NCBI RefSeq assembly: GCF_900104255.1 | Contig: NZ_FNKZ01000003.1 | Span: 62,001-126,000, forward strand | Direction of reading: 5' to 3' | DNA from: Pseudoxanthomonas sp. CF385 | GTDB taxonomy: Bacteria > Pseudomonadota > Gammaproteobacteria > Xanthomonadales > Xanthomonadaceae | DNA length: 64,000 bases | Shown: positions 18,656-32,837 of the stretch, one piece after another | Layout: every line of letters begins with the position of its first letter | Position numbering within the stretch: position 1 is the stretch's first letter | Program-made: the position numbers and the translations under genes | The notes under the pieces: generated by a model | The model's input: only the letters and a program-made list of their open reading frames with translations | Told to the model about the DNA's origin: nothing | The model's database searches: none

Positions 18656-19540
18656 ATGAACCGCACCACCCTGCCCGTTGCCCTGATCCAGGAGAAGAAC
18701 CACGGCGACGCCGACGCCAACCTGTCGGTGATCGAAGCGCGCGTGGCCGAAGCCGCCAAGCGCGGCGCCCGTCTGGTGCTGCTGCAGGAATTGCACAACG
18801 GCGCCTACTTCTGCCAGCACGAATCGGTGCAGGAGTTCGACCTGGCCGAACCGATACCCGGCCCGAGCACGGAGCGTCTGGGCGCGCTGGCGAAGCAGCA
18901 CGGCGTGGTGCTGGTGTCCTCGTTGTTCGAGCGCCGCGCCGCCGGCCTGTACCACAACACCGCCGTCGTCTACGAGAAGGACGGCCGCATCGCGGGCAAG
19001 TACCGCAAGATGCACATCCCGGACGACCCGGGGTTCTACGAGAAGTTCTATTTCACGCCGGGCGACATCGGCTTCACCCCGATCGACACCTCAGTCGGCC
19101 GTCTCGGCGTGCTGGTGTGCTGGGACCAGTGGTATCCCGAAGCCGCGCGCCTGATGGCGCTGGCCGGCGCGGACCTGCTGCTCTACCCCACCGCGATCGG
19201 GTGGGATCCCGACGACGGGCAGGCCGAGAAGGACCGCCAGCGCGACGCCTGGGTGCTGAGCCACCGCGGCCATGCGGTCGCCAATGGCCTGCCCGTGCTG
19301 AGCTGCAATCGGGTGGGCCATGAATCCTCGCCGCTGGGCGCGTCGGGCATCCGGTTCTGGGGCAACAGCCACGTGCTCGGTCCGCAGGGCGAATTCATCG
19401 CCGAAGCCGGAGGCGACGAAACCATCCTGACGGCGGACGTCGACCTCCAGCGCAGCGAGCATGTCCGCCGCATCTGGCCGTTCCTGCGCGACCGCCGCAT
19501 CGATGCGTACGGCGACCTGCTCAAGCGCTACATCGACTGA
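18656..19540 (+). CDS. aguB: N-carbamoylputrescine amidase
   Basis: A 294-residue nitrilase-superfamily amidase that hydrolyses N-carbamoylputrescine to putrescine, carbon dioxide and ammonia. The Glu-Lys-Cys triad is visible in LVLLQELHNGAYFC (Glu), GKYRKMHIPDDPGFYEK (Lys) and GVLVCWDQWYPEAAR (Cys). IGWDPDD and DRRIDAYGDL close the protein. The ATG at 18656 gives the conserved start (LPVALIQEKNHGD). With aguA it completes the agmatine route to putrescine. Confidence 0.95.
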   Translation: MNRTTLPVALIQEKNHGDADANLSVIEARVAEAAKRGARLVLLQELHNGAYFCQHESVQEFDLAEPIPGPSTERLGALAKQHGVVLVSSLFERRAAGLYHNTAVVYEKDGRIAGKYRKMHIPDDPGFYEKFYFTPGDIGFTPIDTSVGRLGVLVCWDQWYPEAARLMALAGADLLLYPTAIGWDPDDGQAEKDRQRDAWVLSHRGHAVANGLPVLSCNRVGHESSPLGASGIRFWGNSHVLGPQGEFIAEAGGDETILTADVDLQRSEHVRRIWPFLRDRRIDAYGDLLKRYID

Positions 19541-19549
19541 GGCCCGCGC

Positions 19550-20080
19550 GTGCCGCTGATCGTCCGTGACGCCACGCCGGCCGACGTGCCGGCCATCGCC
19601 GCCCTCTATGCCGACGAAGTCCGCGAGCACGTCAACACCTACGAGTACGACGTGCCGGACGAAGCGGAGATGTCGCTACGCCTGCAATCCGTGATCGCAG
19701 CGGGCTATCCGTACCTCGTCGCCGAGCTGGACGGGCAGTTCGCCGGCTATGCCTACGCCAGCAGCTACCGCGCCCGCATCGGCTACCGCAAGACCGTCGA
19801 GAATTCGGTCTACGTCGTTCCGGGCCTGAAGGGCCGCGGCATCGGCGCCGCGCTGATGAAGGCGCTGATCGAGGCCTGCGAAGCCCGCGGCTACCGGCAG
19901 ATGATCGCCGTGATCGGCGAGCCCACCAACACCGCGTCCATCCGCCTGCACGAGAAATTCGGATTCACCCTGGTCGGCATCTTCCGCGGCATCGCCTGGA
20001 AGCACGACCGCTGGCTGGACACCGTGCAGATGCAACGCACCCTCGGCGCCGGCACCACCGCGCCTCCGCAAGACGAATGA
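19550..20080 (+). CDS. GNAT acetyltransferase, phosphinothricin/amino-acid type
   Basis: A 176-residue GNAT N-acetyltransferase from a GTG start 9 bp after aguB. IRDATPADVPAIAALY-like N terminus (VRDATPADVPAIAALYADEV), YRKTVENSVYV and the acetyl-CoA loop PGLKGRGIGAALMKALI, then IGEPTNTASIRLHEKFGF, place it in the phosphinothricin/methionine-sulfoximine acetyltransferase group. Such enzymes commonly acetylate amino-acid-like toxins or methionine derivatives; the substrate here is unknown. Probably cotranscribed with aguB. Confidence 0.87.
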   Translation: MPLIVRDATPADVPAIAALYADEVREHVNTYEYDVPDEAEMSLRLQSVIAAGYPYLVAELDGQFAGYAYASSYRARIGYRKTVENSVYVVPGLKGRGIGAALMKALIEACEARGYRQMIAVIGEPTNTASIRLHEKFGFTLVGIFRGIAWKHDRWLDTVQMQRTLGAGTTAPPQDE

Positions 20081-20084
20081 CACG

Positions 20085-21323
20085 ATGACCGACACGAACA
20101 CCGCCGCTGCCGCCGACCCACTGCAGGGACAACCCCACGAGATCGTCGAGCGCGATGGCGTGCGCTTCACCCTGCTGGGCACCGCCCACGTGTCTCGCGC
20201 GAGCGTCGACGCCGTGCGCGCCGCGGTCGCCAGCGGCGACTACGACAGCGTCGCGGTGGAACTGGACGCCGGCCGCCTGCAGTCGCTGACCGATCCGGAC
20301 ACGCTGGCGCGGCTGGACCTGGTCAAGGTGATCCGCGAGGGCAAGACCCACCTGTTCGCCGCGAATCTGGCGCTGGCGGCGTACCAGCGGCGATTGGCCG
20401 AACAACTGGGCGTCGAGCCGGGCGAAGAACTCAAGGCGGGCGCGCTGGACGCGCAGGCCCGGGGTCTGCCCGTGCACCTGATCGACCGCGAGGTCGGCCT
20501 GACCTTCAAGCGCGCACTGCAGTCGTTGGGCTGGTGGCAGCGCACCAAGGTGGGTGCCGGCATCCTCGCCGGCATGTTCGCCGATGAGGAAGTGGGCGAC
20601 GACGAAATCGAAAAGCTCAAGCAGGGCGACATGCTGGAGTCGAGCTTCGGCGAGTTCGCGACCGAAAGCCCGCAGCTCTACCGCGCCATCATCGCCGAGC
20701 GGGACCAGTACATGGCCTCCGCGCTGCGCCAAGTCGCCCATGACGCGCCGACGGACGCTGCCGGCCCCTACCGCGTGCTCGCGGTGGTCGGCGCCGGCCA
20801 TCTGCCCGGCCTGGTCCGCCACCTCAGGGACGATGCCGAGGATCCGGCCGTACTCCGGCGGTCGCTGGAAACGGTGAAACCCAAGTCGCGCATGCCGTGG
20901 ATGGAGATGATCATCGGCGCCTTCCTGGTCGGCGGCTTCGCCTGGGGTTTCTGGCAGGGCGGCGTGGATGTCGGTTCCGACCTGTTGGTGCAGTGGGTGC
21001 TCGCGACCGGCCTGCTGGGCGCGCTCGGCTGCGCGATCGCCGGTGGCCACCCGCTGAGCATCCTCGCGGCCTTCATCGCCTCGCCCCTGACGCCGCTGCA
21101 TCCGGCGCTGGCGTCTGGCACGGTGAGCGCCTTCGTCGAAGCCACGCTGCGCAAGCCGACCTATGCCGACTTCATGGCCCTGCGCGATGACGTGCAGACC
21201 ACGCGCGGCTGGTGGAAGAACCGGGTGGCGCGCGTACTGCTGAATTTCTTCCTGACCAGCCTGGGCACCGCCATCGGCGTGTGGACTGGCGGCCTGAGGA
21301 TGCTGGGCAAGCTGGTCGGCTGA
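20085..21323 (+). CDS. TraB/GumN-family membrane protein
   Basis: A 412-residue TraB-domain protein, named after the enterococcal pheromone-shutdown factor. The N-terminal half has the family motifs FTLLGTAHVSRAS, VAVELDAGR and VGAGHLPG (conserved G-T-A-H, E-L-D and G-x-G-H); about four membrane segments occupy residues 285-405. The fold is thought to be peptidase-like, but no substrate is known in proteobacteria. It follows the acetyltransferase by 4 bp and ends at a strong terminator. Confidence 0.85.
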   Translation: MTDTNTAAAADPLQGQPHEIVERDGVRFTLLGTAHVSRASVDAVRAAVASGDYDSVAVELDAGRLQSLTDPDTLARLDLVKVIREGKTHLFAANLALAAYQRRLAEQLGVEPGEELKAGALDAQARGLPVHLIDREVGLTFKRALQSLGWWQRTKVGAGILAGMFADEEVGDDEIEKLKQGDMLESSFGEFATESPQLYRAIIAERDQYMASALRQVAHDAPTDAAGPYRVLAVVGAGHLPGLVRHLRDDAEDPAVLRRSLETVKPKSRMPWMEMIIGAFLVGGFAWGFWQGGVDVGSDLLVQWVLATGLLGALGCAIAGGHPLSILAAFIASPLTPLHPALASGTVSAFVEATLRKPTYADFMALRDDVQTTRGWWKNRVARVLLNFFLTSLGTAIGVWTGGLRMLGKLVG

Positions 21324-21340
21324 ACCCATCTCGAGGCAAA

Positions 21341-21370
21341 AAAAGAGCCGGGCAATGCCCGGCTCTTTTC
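21341..21370. terminator. Bidirectional intrinsic terminator
   Basis: Stem AAAAGAGCCGGGC with an AAT loop and its complement ending in TTTT on the plus strand and, because the stem starts with A residues, also U-rich on the minus strand. It separates the convergent traB-like gene and the RND operon. Confidence 0.88.
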
Positions 21371-21385
21371 GTTTCCGTACCCGCC

Positions 21386-24300
21386 TCAATCCACGTGCAG
21401 GGCGGTGACGCTGGCGGTGCCCGCCAGATCGCCGCGCCGCGTGCGCGCCCGGGTGATCGCCCGGGCGGTACCGCTGCGCAGGTCATCGAGGATGGCGTAG
21501 ATGGTCGGCAGGAACAGCAGGCTGACCACCGTCGAGAACGCCAGGCCACCGGCGATGGCGCGGGCCATCGGGGCGTAGGCCGGGCCGTCGCCCGCCATCT
21601 GCGTGTTGGCCATCGCGATCGGCACCATCGCCAGGATTGCCGTGCCCATCGTCATCAGGATGGGGCGCAGGCGCTCGCGACTGCCTTCGACCAACGCGTC
21701 CGTGCGCGACATGCCACGCCGTCGCAGGTTGTTGATGTGCTCGACCATGACGATGCCGTTGTTCACCACCACGCCCATCAGCACCAGGATGCCGATGAAG
21801 GACATGATGCCGAACGTGGTGCCGGTGAGCGCGAACAACCAGAACACGCCGAACACCGAGAACAGCACGCCGCTCATGATCGCCGCCGGGAACAGCAGCG
21901 ACTCGAACACCGCCGCCATCACGATGTAGATCATCACCAGCGCAATCAGCAGGTTGAACATCATCTGCCCCATGGCTTCGTCGTCTTCCTGGAAGGCGCT
22001 GCCATCGAAGGAGTAGCTGTAGCCCGCCGGGAACGACATGCCCTTCAGCGTCTCCTCCATGGCCTTGCGCGCGTCCGGCACGGTGACCTTCTCGGCCAGG
22101 TTGGCCTGCACGGTCAGCGTGGTCTGGCGGTTGGTACGCTGGATCTGCGTCGCCGACGGGGTGATGCCCACGTCCACCAGGCTCAGCAGCGGCACCGTGC
22201 GGCCATCCGGCGCGCGCACCATGAAGCCGGCCAGGTCTTCGGTGCCGTAATCCTCGGCGCCCGCGAAACGCACCCACACCGGTACTTCGGTCTCGCCCCG
22301 GCGGAACTCGCGCAACGGCGCGCCACGCAACGCCAGGCCCACGAAACTGGCGACCTGCTGCGAACTGAAGCCGAAGGCCGCGGCACGCTCTCGATCGACG
22401 CGGACGTTGAGTTCGCTGTTCTGGTCGCCGACATCCACGCGCACGTCGCGCAGTTCCTTGCGCTTGGCCAGGATGGGAATCAGGTCCTGTGCGATCTCGC
22501 CCAGCGTCTGGGTGGAGTCACCCACCAGCTGGAACGACACGCTCTGGCCGGGCTGGCCACCGCCACCCTGGTTGCCGCCGTCGCCGCCGATGCCGATGTT
22601 GGCGCGTGCCGACTTCGGCAGATCCTTGCGCAGTTGCTCGACGATCGGCTTGGTCTCACTGGACTTCTCCGTATCGAACTTGATCTGAGTACCGCCCCAG
22701 CCCTGTTCGCTGAAGTACGAGTAGATCTGCGAGATCCGGTACTTCTTGCGGTTGGCGTCGAGGAACTGTTCGACCTTGAGGATCTCGGCCGACATCTGCT
22801 CCTTGGTGTAGGCGCCCTTCCACTGGTAGTACAGCTCCGCCTCGCCCCCGCCGTCGTTGCCGAACATGTCGAACTTGGTGAGCTTCATCGGTACGAAGCT
22901 GACGACGATGATCAACAGGATGCCCAGGACGCTCCAGCCGCGATGTTCCAGCGTCCAGCGCAGCAGGCGGGCGTAGCGCTTCTGCATGCGCGGGATGATG
23001 CCGCTCTCCGTGCGCACGAGCGGCGGCGTCTTCAAGCGCGCCGAGATCATCGGGATCAGGCTCACCGCCACCAGCCACGACGCCAGCAGCGACACCGAGA
23101 TCGTGATGGCGATCTGGCCCAGGTAGATGCTCAGGAAGTTGCGCTCGCCGAACAGGTTCGGCACGAACACGATGCAGTGGCACAGGGTGCCGGCCGACAA
23201 CGCGATGGCGACGTGGCGGGTACCGATGATCGATGCCCAGATCGGATTGTCGGGGTACTTCTCGCGTTCCTGGTAGATGCTCTCCACTACGACCACGGCG
23301 TTGTCGACCAGCATGCCGATAGCCAGCAGCAGGCCCATCATCGACAGGATGTTCAGGGTGACGCCGGCGAAGTACATGAAGCCGAGCGTCATCACGAAGC
23401 AGATCGGGATCGCCAGCGTCACCATCGACACCGACGGCCAGTGGCGCAGGAAGAACCACAGCACCACGATCGACAGGACCAGGCCGATCAGGCCGGCTTC
23501 CGCCAGTTCCAGCAGCGACGAGGTGACGTTGTCGCCCTGGTTCTCGATGATCTTGACCTGGATGTCGCTCATCTCGGGCTGGGCGCGGATGGCTTCCACC
23601 TCGGCCAGCGCCTTGCTGGACACGTCGACCAGGTTGGCGTTGCGTTCCTTGAAGATGTCCAGGCCCACGGCCGGCTGGCCATCCAGGCGACGGCCGTAGT
23701 CCATGCGCGCGGGTTTCAGGCGCACGTCGGCGATATCGCCCAGGCGCACGTTACCGCTGCCCACCACCAGGTCGCGCAGCTGCTGCAGGTCGGTCAGCTC
23801 GCCCACCGGCTGCACGCGCAGCCGCTGCGGACCGTCGCTGATCACGCCGGCGGAGATCGAGAAATTGACCGCCTGGAGCCGCGTGGTCAGGTCGTTGAGG
23901 CTGAGGTTGTGCGCCGTCAGCCGGTCCTGGTTGATCGCGATCTCGACCTCGTTCGGCGGCGCACCCGACACGTCCACGCGGGCGACGCCCGGAATGCGTT
24001 CGATGCGGCGCTTGAACTCGCGCTCGATCATGTCGTACGCGCCGGTCAGGTCGGTCTTGCTGGCCAGGCGGACACGCAGCACGGGCTGGTCCGTGGTCGA
24101 GAACTTGAAGACGAAATAGCGCTGCAGGTCGTCCGGCAGGTCGTCGCGGATCGCATCGAGGCGCTCGCGCGCCTCGGACGCGGCGATCGCCACGTCACGA
24201 TCCCAGTCCGAGAACTGGATGAAGATCTGCGCGCCGTCCGCCTTGGCGTTCGACTCCATGCGCTTGATGCCGGCCATCGTCGACAGCGCTTCCTCCGCCG

Positions 24301-24492
24301 GCCGCAGCACCGTGCGCTCCACCTCTTCCGGTGTCGAGCCCGTGTAGGGCAGCGACACGAAGATGAAGGGCGGCGACACCTCGGGGAACGCTTCCAACGG
24401 CAGGCGGATCGCCGCGATCAGGCCGATCACGAACAGCGAGATGAAGAACATCACCGCCGTGACGGGTCGCTTGATGCTGAACTCCGCGACGC

Positions 24493-24496
<4 letters not shown>
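21386..24496 (-). CDS. RND efflux permease (second of two)
   Basis: A 1036-residue HAE1-type RND permease, of usual length, a proton-driven inner-membrane pump that exports substrates through an adaptor and an outer-membrane channel. It starts SVAEFSIKRPVTAVMFFISL and repeats the fold at mid-protein; FMVRAPDGRTVPLLSLVDV and FIGILVLMGVVVNNGIVMVEH (TM10-11 region) are typical. It overlaps the preceding permease by 4 bp (ATGA) and is the last gene of the three-gene operon. Substrate unknown. Confidence 0.93.
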
Positions 24497-27998
<3,502 letters not shown>

Positions 27999-28002
<4 letters not shown>

Positions 28003-29141
28003 TGCTTGGTTCCGGCGGTCTTGTCGGCGTCGGCCTTGGCGGCCACCTTGGCCGGCTCGGCACCGATCACCTGCACCGCGCTGCCTTCACGCAGCGCCAC
28101 CTTGCCGGCGGTCACGACCTGGTCGCCGGCCTTCAGGCCTTCGCGCACCTCGATCCACTCGCCGTCCACGTAGCCCAGCTTCACCGGCAGGCGCGTGGCC
28201 TTGCCGTTGCGCACCGCGTAGACCGCCGGGTCACCATCGTCGAGCAGCGCGATGCGCGGCACCACCAGCGCATCGGCGCGCTGGTCGTAGTCGATCTTGA
28301 TGCGGCCGAACATGCCGGGCTGCAGCACGCCGTCGCTGGCGAACGAACACACCACGCGGAACGTGCCGCTGCCCGCGTCGACGACCGGCGCGATGCGATC
28401 GACGGTGCCCTGGAACACCTTGCCGCGCAGCGCATCCACCGCCAGCGCCACCGGCTGGCCGGCCTTCAGCGTGGACAGTTCGCGTTCCGGCACATTGAGC
28501 GTGGCCTCCAGGCGCGACTGGTCGACGACCCGGATGATCGGCGTGTTGATCTGCACGAAATTGCCCGTCTTGATCGAGCGCGACGCGACCACGCCCGAGA
28601 TCGGCGCCGTGACCGTGGTGTATGAGAGCTCCAACGCGGCGGCACGGTAGACGGCGCGCGCATTCTCCAGGTCGTACTTGATCTGGTCGACGTCGTTGGC
28701 GCTGATCATCTGCTGCTCGACCAGCTGTTGCGCGCGACGGTAGTTGTTCTCGAGCTTGCGCATCTGCGCCTCGGCCTGCGCCACCTGCAGGCGCAGGCGA
28801 TCGGGATCCAGCCGGACCAGCGCCTGGCCGGCGCGGACCACCTGCCCCTCCTCCACCAGCACCGCAAGCGCGACGCCCGAGGTCTTGGCGACCACCTGCG
28901 ATTCGCCCAGGGCTTCCAGGGCCGCGGTACCGCTGTAGCTGGCCGCGACGGGGCGATGGGTCGCCTTGGCGACCTCGACCGGCACCGCGTCGGGCTCCTT
29001 GGGCGCGTCGCCGTTCTTGGCCTGCGCCTCCGGGGTCGGGCCGCCGCCCTTGCAGGCGGCCAGGACCAGCAGGCTGCACAGGACGGGCACCAGGGCCAGG
29101 CGCAGGTAGGGACGGCCGGAAAGGGGGCTGGGTCGGGACAT
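27999..29141 (-). CDS. RND efflux periplasmic adaptor lipoprotein
   Basis: A 380-residue membrane-fusion protein. The start at 29141 gives a lipoprotein signal with LLVLAACKG (lipobox Cys about residue 30), followed by a lipoyl/barrel-sandwich half (SGVALAVLVEEGQVVRAGQALVRLDP split across residues), an alpha-hairpin, the second lipoyl half (TTVTAPISGVVASRSI) and a beta-barrel. It opens the operon and overlaps the first permease gene by 4 bp. No outer-membrane factor gene is adjacent, so a TolC-like protein from elsewhere is needed. Longer in-frame starts exist but lack the signal peptide. Confidence 0.92.
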
Positions 29142-29515
29142 GGGGTGGTACCGTGGTGGTGTTGTGGTGGTGTTGTATGAAGGTATATCACCCCTGAATG
29201 ACTTCCATGCGCCGAAGGTCATGGTGACTTGCGTCGGGCGTCGTGCTCGGGGGTCCGGATTCGGTTCGATGCGTCGACGGGCGGGAAGGTTGCGTCGTCG
29301 ACGGTGCGCGACGCTCCACGCCGTGCGTCGTGCCATTCTCCCTCCGCAACGTTGTCAGGGCGCGCGGAACGGAAACCGTTCGGCGGCCGGAACGCGCTTC
29401 ACGGATACGTGGCGGAACGCCGCGTCTGTGCGCGACATTCGGTCGCAGGCTATACTTGCGTTCAGCCAAGCGCCGCGGTGGTACGTGGCGCGCGCAACCT
29501 GAGAGTTTCCCGAGA
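29142..29515. other. Divergent promoter region between the RND operon and cytochrome genes
   Basis: 374 bp without a gene. For the cytochrome gene a TATACT -10-like hexamer lies at 29451-29456 with no good -35. The RND side has an AT-richer patch (GATATACC on the minus strand near 29185-29195) and an 11-bp direct repeat GTGGTGGTGTT in two copies at 29153-29174 just before the adaptor start. No clear operator was recognised and no regulator gene is adjacent. Confidence 0.45.
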
Positions 29516-29920
29516 ATGATGCGACTGCTGCCGCTCGCTGCTTGCCTTGCCTTGGCCGCCCTCCCGCTGGCCGCCCTGACCGCCCAACAGGAAACCCCGG
29601 CCACGCCGGCCCCGGTCGAAGCCGCGGCGCCTGCCGCCGCTCCCGCAGCCGCCGCGCCGAAGCCGCTGGTCGGCAACCCGGATACCGGCCGCACCCTGAC
29701 CTACACCTGCCAGGGCTGCCACGGCATCGAGGGCTACAAGAACGCCTACCCGAACTTCCATGTGCCGCGCATCGGCGGCCAGTCGGCCGACTATCTCGCC
29801 AACGCGCTGACCGAATACCGCAACGGCAACCGCAAGCACCCCACGATGCAGGCCCAGTCGCAGAGCTTCAGCGACCAGGACATCGCCGACATCGCCGCTT
29901 TCCTCTCCACCGTCAAGTAA
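29516..29920 (+). CDS. Periplasmic class I cytochrome c
   Basis: A 134-residue secreted monohaem cytochrome c. A signal peptide (about 1-22) and an Ala/Pro-rich linker (24-50) precede a compact haem domain with CQGCH at residues 65-69 and a candidate Met ligand in HPTMQAQ (about 108); the pattern GIEGYKNAYPNFHVPRIGGQ resembles half of cytochrome c4. It is 7 bp upstream of a second cytochrome gene. Likely an electron carrier to a terminal oxidase or another reductase. Confidence 0.9.
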   Translation: MMRLLPLAACLALAALPLAALTAQQETPATPAPVEAAAPAAAPAAAAPKPLVGNPDTGRTLTYTCQGCHGIEGYKNAYPNFHVPRIGGQSADYLANALTEYRNGNRKHPTMQAQSQSFSDQDIADIAAFLSTVK

Positions 29921-29927
29921 GACCACC

Positions 29928-30389
29928 ATGCCCAACGCCAAGCACGCCCAGCGTCTAGCCATCGCCCTGCTCGCTGCCCTCGCCCTGGTGGCATGTTCGA
30001 AGGTGGAAAATACCGAAGTCTCGGCCGAGAACCCCGGCCACGCCAGCGGTGAACACGGTTCCAGTTCGTCCGCCGGCCTGCCCAAGGGCCACATCGCCAA
30101 GGGCGAGGAACTGGCCAAGGCCAAGGGCCAGGCCACCGGCCAGAGCTGCATCGACTGCCACGGCGCCGAGGGCAATGCGCCCATCGACGACACTTACCCC
30201 AAGCTGGGCGGCCAGTACGGCGACTACCTGGCCCACGCGCTGCAGGCCTACCGCAGCGGCGACCGCCAGCACGCGCTGATGGGTCCCCAGGCCGCCACGC
30301 TGAGCGACCAGGACATCTCCGACCTCGCCGCCTACTTCGGTTCGCGCCCGTTGCAGCTGCGCGACCTGCATGGCGTGCACGAGAAGTAA
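29928..30389 (+). CDS. Lipoprotein cytochrome c, c4-like
   Basis: A 153-residue monohaem cytochrome with a lipobox (LVAC, Cys 23), a Ser/Gly/His-rich spacer and a CIDCH haem site at residues 74-78; MGPQAATLSDQDISDLAAYF supplies the probable Met ligand and C-terminal helix. Membrane tethering contrasts with the soluble cytochrome encoded just upstream, so the two may pass electrons to each other or behave as a split cytochrome c4. Closed by a strong terminator. Confidence 0.9.
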   Translation: MPNAKHAQRLAIALLAALALVACSKVENTEVSAENPGHASGEHGSSSSAGLPKGHIAKGEELAKAKGQATGQSCIDCHGAEGNAPIDDTYPKLGGQYGDYLAHALQAYRSGDRQHALMGPQAATLSDQDISDLAAYFGSRPLQLRDLHGVHEK

Positions 30390-30414
30390 GCGTTCTTCCC
30401 TCGTCGGGAATGCG

Positions 30415-30442
30415 AAAACGGAGCCGCAAGGCTCCGTTTTTC
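30415..30442 (+). terminator. Intrinsic terminator after the cytochrome pair
   Basis: CGGAGCC-GCAA-GGCTCCG stem preceded by AAAA and followed by TTTTT; works on both strands between convergent genes. Confidence 0.9.
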
Positions 30443-30467
30443 GTTGCACGTCCCGCATCGCGGCACG

Positions 30468-32132
30468 TCAGCTGTCGGTGGGGATCGGCTTGCGCTTGAC
30501 CGGAATCTCCGGCGGAGGCCGCGCGACCGGCGGATCCGGGAAGAAGTTGCCCAGTCCGCAGCCGCCGCCCAACTGCAGCACGGAAATCGTGCACTTCAAC
30601 TTGAGGTTGGTGCCGGGAAGCGAGATCTCCATTTCCTTCACGTTGCGACGCACCCACTCCGCCAACAGCGATTCGCTCGGCACCCAATACTTGTCGAAGC
30701 TGGTGGGCTCGTAGTCGTAAGGCGGCCGCTGCAGCCAGGTGCCGGACTCCGCCAGGCGTTCGCGCGTCCATTGATCGTTGTCACCGCCCGGCGCACCGCG
30801 CTGGGCGGTGCTCTCGCCACCACTGCCGGGCACGCGCAGGCTGCCATCGGCGTTATAGAGGCCGGGCTTGCTTTGGCCGTCCGCAGCGCTGTCGCCGGCG
30901 ACGTTGCGCCGGGAGTTGCCCCAGTCGTCCGCACGATTCGGCGTGGTCCAGCCGCCCGGCTTCGCCGCCGGCGCGACCGCGGGTGCGCCAGCCGCCGGTG
31001 CCGTGCCGCGGGACGTCGTCGAAGGCGATGGCGTGGCCGCGCGCACGGGCGTGGGTGACGACGCCGATGCGGACGCCGCGGGGGATGAAGACACGGATGG
31101 CGCGGGTGACGGCGGGGCCGGCGACGGTTCGCGTACCTGCGCCTGCCGGACATCCCGCTGCGGCGTGCTGACCGCACGGGGGGCGACATCGCGGGTGGGC
31201 ATGGCCACGGTACGCGGTTGCGGCACGGGCGCAAGCACTTCGCGTTCGCGCACGTCCACGGGCCGCGAGGCCACCGGCGCCACATCGAGGACGCGCGCAG
31301 GCGTCGCGTTCCGCAGCACGGGCGCCTCGACCGGCGCGGCGACCTCGCGGGCGCGCACGCTGGACTCGCGTGGCGCGGGCTGTCGGAGCGTCGGCTCGCG
31401 CGGCGTCGGGGGCGGCAGCACATAGGCGCGCGTGGGTTCCGGCACTTCGGTCACCTGCACCGACTGCGGTGCAGGTTCGGACGGCGCAGGCTCCGGCATG
31501 CGTACGTCGGGTTGCACCATCACGATGTCGGGCGCCGCCGCCGCAGCTTCATCGGAAGGCACCGGCATCGGCGCCTGTTCCGGGGGAGCGGCGGCCGTAC
31601 GGGACGGCGCTGCCGCGGTATCGGGTGACACACTGGACGGCATGGGGGCGGCACTGGCCGGTGCGCCTGGCTGCGGGGCACCGCCGGGTTCTTCGGGCGA
31701 GCCGTCCCCGATCATTTCGAGGCGTACGCGGCTGCTGTCGTCGCCGGTTTCCGGCGTCGGCGGCGGGATCTTCACCAGCGCCACCCACAACAGGAACACG
31801 AAGAACGCCACGTGCATGAGCGTGCTCGTGAAGCCCGCCGTCCAGCGCATCCAGCGTTCTTCGCGCGGTGGCGGTCCCCAGCCCTGGTAGAGCAGCGAGC
31901 GCAACGCCTGGATCCGGCCCGGGACCGGCGGCACCGGATCGGCGGGGCGCGGCGCGCGCGCGGCGAACACGCCCACCATCGCTTCGGCGCGTTCGCGGGT
32001 GATGCGCCCCAGCCGCTCGGGCAGCGCGCGCAGCCACAGACCCCAGCCGAAGGGCAGACGGGTATGGCGTTCAAGGATGGTCGCTGCCTTGCGTGGCAGC
32101 AGGTGCGCGATAACGTCGGTGGCGTTCGTCAC
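30468..32132 (-). CDS. Transmembrane repetitive protein (proline/alanine-rich envelope protein)
   Basis: A 554-residue protein from a probable GTG start. A basic cytoplasmic N terminus (1-95) precedes one transmembrane helix (about 101-121), then a long Pro/Ala/Val/Arg-rich low-complexity periplasmic stretch (about 123-440) and a C-terminal domain with paired cysteines ([11 protein letters not shown] and GGGCGLG). This matches the xanthomonad family named transmembrane repetitive protein. The layout is TonB-like (anchor, Pro-rich spacer, terminal domain), but the terminal domain is not a TonB domain I recognise. It starts 15 bp after nfuA on the same strand. Confidence 0.75.
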   Translation of the reverse strand: MTNATDVIAHLLPRKAATILERHTRLPFGWGLWLRALPERLGRITRERAEAMVGVFAARAPRPADPVPPVPGRIQALRSLLYQGWGPPPREERWMRWTAGFTSTLMHVAFFVFLLWVALVKIPPPTPETGDDSSRVRLEMIGDGSPEEPGGAPQPGAPASAAPMPSSVSPDTAAAPSRTAAAPPEQAPMPVPSDEAAAAAPDIVMVQPDVRMPEPAPSEPAPQSVQVTEVPEPTRAYVLPPPTPREPTLRQPAPRESSVRAREVAAPVEAPVLRNATPARVLDVAPVASRPVDVREREVLAPVPQPRTVAMPTRDVAPRAVSTPQRDVRQAQVREPSPAPPSPAPSVSSSPAASASASSPTPVRAATPSPSTTSRGTAPAAGAPAVAPAAKPGGWTTPNRADDWGNSRRNVAGDSAADGQSKPGLYNADGSLRVPGSGGESTAQRGAPGGDNDQWTRERLAESGTWLQRPPYDYEPTSFDKYWVPSESLLAEWVRRNVKEMEISLPGTNLKLKCTISVLQLGGGCGLGNFFPDPPVARPPPEIPVKRKPIPTDS

Positions 32133-32147
32133 CGGCGCTGGCGTCCG

Positions 32148-32744
32148 TCAGGCCGCGTTGCCGCGCGGGATGTACGGGGCATCCCCGGTCCCGTGGTCGG
32201 TGGCGTCGCGGACGGCGGTGACGCCGGGCACGCGCGCCATCAGCGTCTTCTCGATGCCCTGCTTCAGGGTCACGTCGGCCATGCCGCAGCCGTGGCAGCC
32301 GCCGCCGAAACGCAGCCAGACCACACCGTCGCCGCCGACTTCCTCCACCGCCACGCGACCCTTGTGGGCGGCGAGCTGCGGATTGATCTCGTTGTCGACG
32401 ACCCAGCGCACGCGCTCGACCAGCGACGCGCTGTCGCCGGGCGCCTCGCCCTTGATGCGTGGCGCCTTGATGGTGAGCTGGGTGCCCGCGCCCTTGACCA
32501 CGTAGTCGATCTCGGCGCCGTCCAGCCAATGCACGCTGCCGGCGTCGACGTAGAGCGTGAAACCATCGCAGTCCACCGCCCACTCATCGCCGGCAAGATC
32601 GCGTGGCTCGGCGAATTCGAGCCGCGCATCCGCCTGTGCGGTGCCGGGGTGGACGGCGCTCAGGCGTACGCCGAGCCCCGCCAACGCCTCGCGTTCGATC
32701 AGCTTGCGGAAGTGGGCCTGTGCGCTGTCGGAAATCTGGATCAT
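32148..32744 (-). CDS. nfuA: Fe-S biogenesis protein NfuA
   Basis: A 198-residue NfuA. A degenerate A-type carrier domain (1-100) is fused to a C-terminal Nfu domain with the cluster-binding CxxC in [16 protein letters not shown]. It carries and delivers 4Fe-4S clusters, notably under oxidative stress or iron limitation in E. coli. Full family length. It is divergent from phhB (93 bp apart) and probably cotranscribed with the envelope protein downstream. Confidence 0.94.
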   Translation of the reverse strand: MIQISDSAQAHFRKLIEREALAGLGVRLSAVHPGTAQADARLEFAEPRDLAGDEWAVDCDGFTLYVDAGSVHWLDGAEIDYVVKGAGTQLTIKAPRIKGEAPGDSASLVERVRWVVDNEINPQLAAHKGRVAVEEVGGDGVVWLRFGGGCHGCGMADVTLKQGIEKTLMARVPGVTAVRDATDHGTGDAPYIPRGNAA

Positions 32745-32837
32745 GCGGGTATTCTAGCCCCCTGCCCCACGGGCATTCACATTCACGGGCCCGTCGTCGG
32801 TCTTTGTTCAGACTGGCCGCTACGCAGGAGATTCCCG

